Positions 13,652 through 19,425 of a stretch of 23,182 bases of DNA are shown in pieces; position 1 is the first letter of the stretch; every line of letters starts with the position of its first letter. The DNA comes from an uncultured Clostridia bacterium (lineage in GTDB: Bacteria > Bacillota > Clostridia > Christensenellales > UBA1242): positions 1 to 23,182 of the forward strand of contig CAKVFH010000016.1 in assembly GCA_934746515.1 (NCBI GenBank), given 5' to 3'. The notes under the pieces were generated by a model. The model worked only from the letters and a program-made list of their open reading frames with translations. It was not told the origin of the DNA and made no database searches. Position numbers and translations under genes: made by a program.

Positions 13652-13657
13652 ATATTC

Positions 13658-13686
13658 TTGTTTTAATTTTTAGATTATGATAATAT
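13658..13686 (+). promoter_or_regulatory. Promoter of the zincin-like gene
   Basis: TTGTTT (13658-13663), 17-base spacer, TAATAT (13681-13686). It is divergent from the ogg promoter, with the two -35 boxes only 6 bases apart, so one regulator could affect both. Confidence 0.5.
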
Positions 13687-13702
13687 AGGTGCAGGTGAAA
13701 CT

Positions 13703-14296
13703 ATGTGGTTTTTGTATTCAAAATTTAAAGCACGAAAATGGTTGAAGTATTCTTATGAAAAGCGCTTCAAAATTTTTGTTGAGCTTGAAAAAAGAATTGC
13801 AAAAAAATTGAAGATTGAGCCAATTAAACTTGAAATTAAATATGAAGATTGGAATTGTTTTGGTGCATTTTCGGTTGACGCTTTAAGCAAAAAAATCGTT
13901 ATAAATTCAATTTTGCTTGAGCAACCAAAATATCGTTTTCATGGCATGGAAACTTTGGCGCATGAAACAAGACATGCGTATCAGTTTTCAGTTATCTCCA
14001 GAAAACTTAAGTGGTATGAATTTAATGCAAAACGCTGGAAAGAAAACTGGGTAGGTTATTTTTCGTCAAGTACAGACAATTTGATGTATAACAACCAAGC
14101 GGTTGAACGCGATGCTCAAAAGTATTCTATAAAGTTTTTGAAAAAACACAAATATTCTGGCGACCCAGATTATGAAAGAACATTGAATGTTGTTATTGAT
14201 AGGTATGAAACTGCCGATGAAGAAGCTAGAAAAAAATACGGATTTTTCTATAAGCATAAGATAAATAAAAATGTTAGAAACAACTCGAGATATTAG
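13703..14296 (+). CDS. Zincin-like metalloprotease domain protein
   Basis: A 197-aa protein with a classical zinc-binding helix TLAHETRHAYQ (HExxH at 87-91) and, 44 residues later, NNQAVERDAQKYSIKFL, where E135 is a plausible third ligand as in gluzincins. No signal peptide or membrane segment is seen, so it is probably cytoplasmic. I cannot place it in a named family; related small zincins occur in Firmicutes chromosomes and mobile elements. SD AGGTGA precedes ATG 13703. Its final codons form part of the terminator stem. Confidence 0.7.
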   Translation: MWFLYSKFKARKWLKYSYEKRFKIFVELEKRIAKKLKIEPIKLEIKYEDWNCFGAFSVDALSKKIVINSILLEQPKYRFHGMETLAHETRHAYQFSVISRKLKWYEFNAKRWKENWVGYFSSSTDNLMYNNQAVERDAQKYSIKFLKKHKYSGDPDYERTLNVVIDRYETADEEARKKYGFFYKHKINKNVRNNSRY

Positions 14297-14312
14297 TTTT
14301 GAGTTGTTTTTT
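14277..14312 (+). terminator. Terminator overlapping the end of the zincin-like gene
   Basis: Stem AAACAACTC with GAGTTGTTT around a 14-base loop that includes the TAG stop codon, then a T-rich tract. Confidence 0.75.
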
Positions 14313-14565
14313 TGGTGTGTTTAATATATAAATGATTAGTGCTGTTTATTTGATTTGTTATTTTTTGTTAGATGGCTGTTTTGAAAAGTTTCTAATTTGT
14401 TTATATTAGATTAAATGCTTGTATTTGTAGTTCGTTTTTTTTGAGAAGGTAAGTTGTGAAAGAGTGGATATGTTAAAAATGGTGTCAAAGTAATTATGAA
14501 ATGTTATTTGGAAAATTTATAAAATTTTACAAAAATATACACTGGTAGAAAATTAAAAAACTATA
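14313..14565. other. Gene-free AT-rich stretch between convergent genes
   Basis: The interval 14297-14616 between two converging genes holds their terminators at its ends. In between I see no ORF with an SD, no RNA structure and no repeat. Confidence 0.6.
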
Positions 14566-14602
14566 ATAAAAAAGTCTCCTTAAATTAAAGAGACTTTTTA
14601 TT
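14566..14602 (-). terminator. Terminator of the unknown gene at 14617-15027
   Basis: Stem AAAAAGTCTC (14569-14578) with GAGACTTTTT (14590-14599) and an 11-base loop. A T-rich tail follows in the minus-strand sense, 18 bases after the stop. Confidence 0.85.
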
Positions 14603-14616
14603 GACTTGAAGATTTT

Positions 14617-15027
14617 TTATCTGTTTTCTGGTTCGCTTTCTATAGAAGATAAGAAAGACATTCTATCAGCTACTTGCTTTCTTTCATCATCTGTGATTTT
14701 GCTTGAATCGAGACTATCTTCAAAAACAGAATAGCTTACTAAATATGGCAAAACTTTTCTCATTTCATCGCTAGGGAGTTCGCGGGATTCAATAAAGTAA
14801 TCAAAATTATATTCGTCATTAGGCATGAGAGTGATTCTTTCAACTCTTGCAAGATTTTCTGCTGGATCGATAGGAAGTGCTCTATAAAGCTTGATTATTG
14901 AATCAACAGTTTCTTTTTTGTTAATATCAAAACCCATGTTTACGAAATATTCAACTTCATTTGCAATTGCTTGTTCGCCATCTTTTACAAATTTTTCGTA
15001 AGCTTTACTATTAAGATATTTTTCCAT
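14617..15027 (-). CDS. Small acidic protein of unknown function
   Basis: I do not recognise this 136-aa protein. It appears soluble, acidic and helical, with no membrane segment, signal or cysteine motif. SD GGGGGT precedes ATG 15027, and it has its own promoter and terminator, so it is very likely a real monocistronic gene. Confidence 0.72.
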   Translation of the reverse strand: MEKYLNSKAYEKFVKDGEQAIANEVEYFVNMGFDINKKETVDSIIKLYRALPIDPAENLARVERITLMPNDEYNFDYFIESRELPSDEMRKVLPYLVSYSVFEDSLDSSKITDDERKQVADRMSFLSSIESEPENR

Positions 15028-15053
15028 TTTTATTAACCCCCATTAGTATTGAT

Positions 15054-15082
15054 ATTATAACATAACAACATTAAAAAAGCAA
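15054..15082 (-). promoter_or_regulatory. Promoter of the small acidic protein gene
   Basis: On the minus strand: TTGCTT (15077-15082), 17-base spacer, TATAAT (15054-15059), 27 bases upstream of the start codon. Confidence 0.65.
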
Positions 15083-15193
15083 TAGGATAATAAAAAATAA
15101 TGTTAAATGCAAATGATTTGGATGGTTTATTTGATAAAAACCTTTAAAATTCAACAAATTTTGTTATATTTTTATAAATTTATTTAACGGCTA

Positions 15194-15222
15194 TTGATTT
15201 TTGAAATTGATTATGATATAAT
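15194..15222 (+). promoter_or_regulatory. Promoter of floA
   Basis: TTGATT (15194-15199), 17-base spacer, TATAAT (15217-15222). It rules out an in-frame TTG start at 15194 and supports ATG 15248. Confidence 0.75.
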
Positions 15223-15247
15223 AAGTTTGTATTTAGGAGGACCAAAA

Positions 15248-16444
15248 ATGTTTTTTATTTGTGGTTTTACTTTAAGTGTTGGATGGATTGTAGGTTTGTC
15301 GATTGCGGGCTTGATTTTGCTTGCACTAATAATAACAATGCTTATTCTTGTTCCATTTAAGCTATGGTTCAGGGCGATGGTTTCATCTGCACATATTTCA
15401 ATGATTAAACTTATCGGTATGAAACTTCGTAAAGTTGATTGTCAACTTATTACGCTAAATTATATTACAGCGAAAAAGGCGGGGCTTAAGATTTCTGTTG
15501 ACGAACTTGAAACTCACTATATGGCGGGTGGTAATGTTGAAAATGTTGTAAAAGCGCTCGTCGCTGCATATTCTGCAAATATTGACCTTACAGTTTCGAA
15601 AGCGAAAGCGATTGACCTTGCAGGTCGTGATGTTTATGAAGCGGTTAGAAATACCGTTGTTCCAAAGATTATTGAAACACCAGAGATTTCTGCTGTTGCA
15701 AAAGATGGTATTGAACTTATTGTTAAAGCAAAAGTTACTGTTATTTCAAATATGTTAATGCAGATTTCTGGTGCTGGTGAAGATACAATCATTGCTCGTG
15801 TTGGTGAAGGTATCGTTACAACTGTTGGTTCAACAACATCGCATAAAATGATTCTTGAAAGTCCAGAACTGATTTCTTCAACAGTTCTTGAAAAAGGGCT
15901 TGATCGTGGAACAGCATATTATATTTCTTCACTTGATATTGCTGACATTGATGTTGGAAGAAATATTGATGCTGAACTTAACATTGCAAAGGCTGAAGCC
16001 GAAAAAAGAATTGCTCAAGCAAAAGCCGAAGAGAGAAAGAGTATGGCTATTGCTGCTGAAAATGAAATGAAAGCTAGGGTTCAGGAAATGAGAGCTGAAG
16101 TTATTAAAGCTGAAGCTGAAGTTCCAAAAGCTCTTGCAAAAGCTCTTTCAATGGGTAAGATTTCCGTTAATGATTATTATGAAATGCAAAACATTCAAGC
16201 AGACACAGCAATGAGAAAATCATTGAGCAATGCAGAAGATGAAAAAACTGAAAAACTTGCTTCTAAAAAAGACAATCAATCAAACTCAAGACCACCAATC
16301 ACTCCAAGTTCAGGTTTTGGCGGATTTTCACAAATGGCACCAGGTGCTTCAACTCAACCAATGAATCCACTTGCTGCTAGATTTGCTTCACTTGCTGCAG
16401 CTCAAAGAAGAAATAATAGCACTGATTCTGACACAAATAAGTAG
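15248..16444 (+). CDS. floA: Flotillin-like protein FloA, with C-terminal extension
   Basis: FloA (YqfA family) scaffolds functional membrane microdomains and affects wall synthesis and membrane fluidity. Seen: an N-terminal hydrophobic hairpin (about 5-38), a long SPFH region, DIDVGRNIDAEL, then the coiled-coil AEAEKRIAQAKAEERKSMA, EMRAEVIKAEAEVPKALAKA and DYYEMQNIQADTAMR, all close to Bacillus FloA. The protein is 398 aa against about 330 in Bacillus; the extra part is a disordered tail rich in Ser, Pro, Gly, Met and Ala. SD AGGAGG precedes ATG 15248. nfeD, the usual partner, is not present; the next gene 8 bases on is an unrelated membrane protein. Confidence 0.93.
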   Translation: MFFICGFTLSVGWIVGLSIAGLILLALIITMLILVPFKLWFRAMVSSAHISMIKLIGMKLRKVDCQLITLNYITAKKAGLKISVDELETHYMAGGNVENVVKALVAAYSANIDLTVSKAKAIDLAGRDVYEAVRNTVVPKIIETPEISAVAKDGIELIVKAKVTVISNMLMQISGAGEDTIIARVGEGIVTTVGSTTSHKMILESPELISSTVLEKGLDRGTAYYISSLDIADIDVGRNIDAELNIAKAEAEKRIAQAKAEERKSMAIAAENEMKARVQEMRAEVIKAEAEVPKALAKALSMGKISVNDYYEMQNIQADTAMRKSLSNAEDEKTEKLASKKDNQSNSRPPITPSSGFGGFSQMAPGASTQPMNPLAARFASLAAAQRRNNSTDSDTNK

Positions 16445-16452
16445 GTGTAATA

Positions 16453-17289
16453 ATGTTAGGTTTTATTTATAACAATCAATCATTATTTATAATATTGTGT
16501 GTGATAGCGTTTTTGGTTGTCTTATATTTTATTGTAAAAGCAACTCCGGCTAAAGCTTCTAAAAAATCTAAAAAGGTTGAAGCAAAATCAACTGATAAAG
16601 ATTCTGAAAATATTGAAAAAAAATCTGATGAGACAGGCGATTCAGATAAAATAAAAAGCGAAACTGAAGAATCTGAAAAAACGCAAAAGAAAGAAGAAAA
16701 AAACAAAAAAGAAGATAAAAAACCTAAAATAGTTCAAATTTACAAAAGAGAACAGAAGGATACAAGCGATAAAAATTCTGACAAGCAGGCGATAGATCCA
16801 ATTTATGACAGGAATGTTGAGTTTGTGAATACTTCAAAAAATATTGCAAAATTTAAGTCTTTTGCTGAAGAGAAAAAAGAAGAACCACAGGCTGAAGAAA
16901 ATGACGAATTTGGATTCGTTACAGATTCTAAAGAAGATTGCGAGTTTTGTGAAGATCATGTAAAGCATTTTGACCATTCAAGAAGATTAAAATCAATAAT
17001 GAATGATGAAGAAAATTCTAATATGTTCGGTTCGCATATCTCTGAAAAGTATATGAACATCAATTCTGATAGACACTTGAACTTAAATGAAAAATTCAAT
17101 CAAAACTTGTTTGCTATGACAGAACGAATGATGAATAATAGTGAAAATAAAGTTAGAGTTGAATCTGATTCTGATTGTGGTTGTGAGCATCCATGTTGCA
17201 ATGAAGATGCAGAAGATGATGAAGTTAAAATCAATATGAAAACTGCGCTCATTGCAGACACATATTTTCATAGAAAGAAAAAGAAATAA
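16453..17289 (+). CDS. Membrane-anchored charged protein with Cys/His clusters, FloA operon partner
   Basis: Not recognised. The 278 residues fall into an N-terminal membrane segment (about 10-29), a long Lys/Glu/Ser low-complexity linker (33-115), and a C-terminal part with two possible metal sites: C163-x2-C166 with H169, H172 and H175 (DCEFCEDHVKHFDH), and C242, C244, H246, C248, C249 (DCGCEHPCC). It begins 8 bases after floA with AGGTG as SD, so the two are co-transcribed. This suggests a raft-associated role, but that is inference. It ends in HRKKKK. The composition of the linker makes distant homology hard to judge by eye. Confidence 0.7.
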   Translation: MLGFIYNNQSLFIILCVIAFLVVLYFIVKATPAKASKKSKKVEAKSTDKDSENIEKKSDETGDSDKIKSETEESEKTQKKEEKNKKEDKKPKIVQIYKREQKDTSDKNSDKQAIDPIYDRNVEFVNTSKNIAKFKSFAEEKKEEPQAEENDEFGFVTDSKEDCEFCEDHVKHFDHSRRLKSIMNDEENSNMFGSHISEKYMNINSDRHLNLNEKFNQNLFAMTERMMNNSENKVRVESDSDCGCEHPCCNEDAEDDEVKINMKTALIADTYFHRKKKK

Positions 17290-17294
17290 TAATG

Positions 17295-17334
17295 GCTATA
17301 AAGTTTTGCTCTAGCAAATATTTGTATAGCTTTT
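17295..17334 (+). terminator. Possible weak terminator after the floA pair
   Basis: GCTATA (17295-17300) pairs with TATAGC (17325-17330), with an inner TTTGC/GCAAA hairpin, followed by only four T. Weak. Confidence 0.35.
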
Positions 17335-17342
17335 GAGCATGG

Positions 17343-17371
17343 TTGACTTATTGCTTTGTCGGTGTTATACT
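17343..17371 (+). promoter_or_regulatory. Promoter of ppa
   Basis: TTGACT (17343-17348), 17-base spacer, TATACT (17366-17371), 21 bases before the ppa start. Confidence 0.8.
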
Positions 17372-17392
17372 TTTATAGTCGAGGTGAGATAT

Positions 17393-17929
17393 ATGAATAT
17401 TTGGAAAGATTTTAATAAAGAAAGAATTAAGAAAGATGACTTTGTTTGTTTCATTGAAATTGAACAGGGTGGAAAAAATAAATATGAACTTGATAAAGAA
17501 ACATCACTAATCATTCTTGATAGAGTTTTGTTTACTGCAACTTATTATCCAATGAGTTATGGATTTATTCCAAGAACTTTGAGTCCAGATAATGATCCAT
17601 TGGATGTGTTTGTTATGTGTAGTCAGCCAATTGAAAAAATGAGTCTTGTTAGATGTTATCCAATTGGTGTAATTAAAATGATTGATGGTAATGAACTTGA
17701 TCAAAAAATTATTGCTATTCCTTTTGGTGATCCACAAAACAATTGCTATACTGATATTTCAGAATTGCCAAAACATATTTTTGATGAACTAATTCACTTC
17801 TTGACTGTTTATAAACAGCTTGAAAATAAACCTGTAAAAATAGAAAGTATCAGTGGTAGAAAAGATGCTGTTTTAACTGTTGAAGAATGTGTGAAAGCTT
17901 TTGAAGATGCATTTGAAAATAATAACTAA
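17393..17929 (+). CDS. ppa: Family I inorganic pyrophosphatase
   Basis: Soluble enzyme hydrolysing pyrophosphate to phosphate and pulling biosynthetic reactions forward. The 178-aa protein has the family signature D66-N-D68-P-L-D71 (SPDNDPLDVFVM), the upstream YYPMSYGFIP, and D98 and D103 in MIDGNELDQKIIAIP, matching the metal and substrate site. The start is ATG 17393 behind GAGGTGA; an in-frame start at 17333 would lie upstream of the promoter. It is flanked by its own promoter and a strong terminator. Confidence 0.93.
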   Translation: MNIWKDFNKERIKKDDFVCFIEIEQGGKNKYELDKETSLIILDRVLFTATYYPMSYGFIPRTLSPDNDPLDVFVMCSQPIEKMSLVRCYPIGVIKMIDGNELDQKIIAIPFGDPQNNCYTDISELPKHIFDELIHFLTVYKQLENKPVKIESISGRKDAVLTVEECVKAFEDAFENNN

Positions 17930-17932
17930 ATT

Positions 17933-17960
17933 AGTTACAGTGAATACTGTAACTTTTTTT
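17933..17960 (+). terminator. Terminator of ppa
   Basis: Perfect 9-base stem AGTTACAGT / ACTGTAACT with a GAAT loop and a seven-T tract, starting 3 bases after the stop. Confidence 0.93.
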
Positions 17961-17996
17961 GTTGTAAAAAATATTTGATAAGATATTGCAGGAATG

Positions 17997-18029
17997 AAAG
18001 ATGACTGATTTGTTAGTCATCTTTTTTTT
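17997..18029 (+). terminator. Second terminator-like hairpin before the lipoprotein genes
   Basis: Stem AAAGATGACT (17997-18006) with AGTCATCTTT (18015-18024), 8-base loop, eight T. It may be a back-up for ppa or end a short transcript; no convincing promoter lies between the two terminators. The rest of the gap to 18156 shows nothing firm. Confidence 0.75.
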
Positions 18030-18156
18030 ATATTGAAACTTGCGAGTTTAAACTTTGTTTATAGATTAAATATTTTAAAAATGCTACTTTATGGAGTGTT
18101 TATTTTTTTCATGAATAAAAAATATTTAATTGCAAATGCTAATAGCAGAGGATTAT

Positions 18157-18642
18157 ATGAAAAGAATATTAGTTGTTTTAGTTGGTGTTTTTCTATCGCT
18201 AGTTTTCATTTCATGTTCAAACATGAACACAAAGAAAGCAATTGAACTTATGGGTGCAGGAGATAGAATTCATGACACATTTACTTTTGCAAACACCGGA
18301 GTTAAGTTGGAAGAGAAGCAAAAAAATAATTACAGAATTTATGGCTCGGTTGAAAAACTGGAAGATGAAAATGTAAAGAAAGAATTTAAGATTGAAGATG
18401 ATGTGACGCATGTTGTTGCAATTAAACTTTCAGCCAATGGCAAAAAGGTTTATAGGGAAAAAGTTACTGTTAAAGTTGATGGACTTCGATCGTATGATGC
18501 GGAACATTTGAATGGTTCAGATTACACATTTATAATTTTGGAAGCGCAAAAAGGAAAGACTGTTTCAATTGTTGTTTCATGGGATGGAGTGTCTGAACAG
18601 AGTTATGTTTTGATGTTTGATGAAAATTTAATATTAAAATAA
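18157..18642 (+). CDS. Lipoprotein of unknown function, paralogue 1
   Basis: A 161-aa protein with a lipoprotein signal: basic start MKR, hydrophobic core, and lipobox FISC with C20 as acylation site. It should be anchored to the outside of the membrane. The mature part is about 140 residues, probably beta-rich, and contains DVTHVVAIKLSANGKK, shared with the next gene. The start at 18157 has AGAGGA at 6 bases and gives a proper signal peptide. No known family recognised. Confidence 0.8.
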   Translation: MKRILVVLVGVFLSLVFISCSNMNTKKAIELMGAGDRIHDTFTFANTGVKLEEKQKNNYRIYGSVEKLEDENVKKEFKIEDDVTHVVAIKLSANGKKVYREKVTVKVDGLRSYDAEHLNGSDYTFIILEAQKGKTVSIVVSWDGVSEQSYVLMFDENLILK

Positions 18643-18681
18643 AAAACGCAAAATATGATAAAAATATGTAAAAATCAATAA
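18641..18681. repeat. A-rich repeat, copy 2 (before the second lipoprotein)
   Basis: AAAAAACGCAAA, then TGATAAAAATAT and TAAAAATCAATAAA in the same order as at 8510-8550, where TGACAAAAATATT and AAAAATCAATAAA follow the same AAAAAACGCAAA. Confidence 0.4.
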
Positions 18682-18705
18682 AAGTACAAGGAAATATAAG
18701 AAAAT

Positions 18706-19242
18706 ATGAAAAGAATAGTTAAAACAATTTTTAGTTTATTTATGATGATTTTATGTGTGGGATTTGTTGCTTGTGGGCAAAGCAAAACGGCAACAGCAGA
18801 AAAAATAAGTCTTGACAAAACCGTTTTTGGTGAAGTTGAATTTCAAAATTCAGACAAAGTGAAGCTTAAACAAACTGGCGACACTTGTGTTATTTCTGGT
18901 GAGATTGAAGCAATGTCAAAACCGCAGGCAAGTGTTTATGGTGTTCCTGATGTTACGCATGTCGTTGTTGTGAAGTTTATGTTTGATAAAGAAAGAACAA
19001 TTGATAGTTTTGAGATTAAGGGTGAAGTTACAAAGGTATATTCTACTGATAAAAATGCTGAAAACTATGTTGGTTCGATTTCAAGTTTATTAGATAATGA
19101 ATCAAGTGAAGATGCGTTTTGTTGTTTAATTTTATCTGCAAATACGAAAGAGTATACCTTGACTTCTACTTATACTGATAGTACTACATCAGTTATTACT
19201 GTTAAAATTGATGCAACCTTGGTTACTGCTAAAAGTGAATAA
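18706..19242 (+). CDS. Lipoprotein of unknown function, paralogue 2
   Basis: A 178-aa protein with signal peptide and lipobox GFVAC (C23), then a Ser/Thr-rich mature part. DVTHVVVVKFMFDKER aligns with DVTHVVAIKLSANGKK of the preceding protein, and the layout (lipobox, short linker, about 40 residues, DVTHVV block) is the same, so they are tandem paralogues. The SD is weak: AAGGA lies 13 bases before ATG 18706. The function is unknown. Confidence 0.8.
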   Translation: MKRIVKTIFSLFMMILCVGFVACGQSKTATAEKISLDKTVFGEVEFQNSDKVKLKQTGDTCVISGEIEAMSKPQASVYGVPDVTHVVVVKFMFDKERTIDSFEIKGEVTKVYSTDKNAENYVGSISSLLDNESSEDAFCCLILSANTKEYTLTSTYTDSTTSVITVKIDATLVTAKSE

Positions 19243-19346
19243 TAATTTGAAGGGTTGTGTGGCGTTAAATTTGAATCCTTTAAAATAAAAGTGAAAAGTT
19301 TAAGTAGTGTTATTTATTTGTTGATGTAAATTTAGTTTTTCTTAAT

Positions 19347-19385
19347 AAAATAAAAAGGGAATTTTAACCCTTTTTATTTTTTATT
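19347..19385 (+). terminator. Terminator after the lipoprotein pair
   Basis: Perfect 13-base stem AAAATAAAAAGGG / CCCTTTTTATTTT with an 8-base loop and T-rich tail, about 100 bases after the second lipoprotein and 40 before polA. Confidence 0.88.
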
Positions 19386-19425
19386 TTTAACAAATAATGG
19401 TATACTTAATGTAGGAGAAATTATT

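Noticed and set aside
16476..16706. A minus-strand ORF rich in Ser and Phe opposite the FloA partner
   Set aside because: It is the mirror of the Lys/Glu-rich linker, with no SD or promoter.
17962..18029. A mini-ORF (ATG AAA GAT GAC TGA) plus terminator that could be a further attenuator
   Set aside because: Promoter boxes between the two terminators are poor, no competing hairpin is seen, and the ORF lies within the terminator stem. More likely a second terminator.
18033..18245. A 70-codon ORF overlapping the first lipoprotein
   Set aside because: It is in another frame, has no SD, and overlaps a protein with a clear lipoprotein signal and SD.
19248..19290. Hairpin-like ATTTGAAGG / CCTTTAAAAT after the second lipoprotein
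   Set aside because: The stem is short and imperfect with a large loop and no T-tract. A much better terminator lies at 19347-19385.
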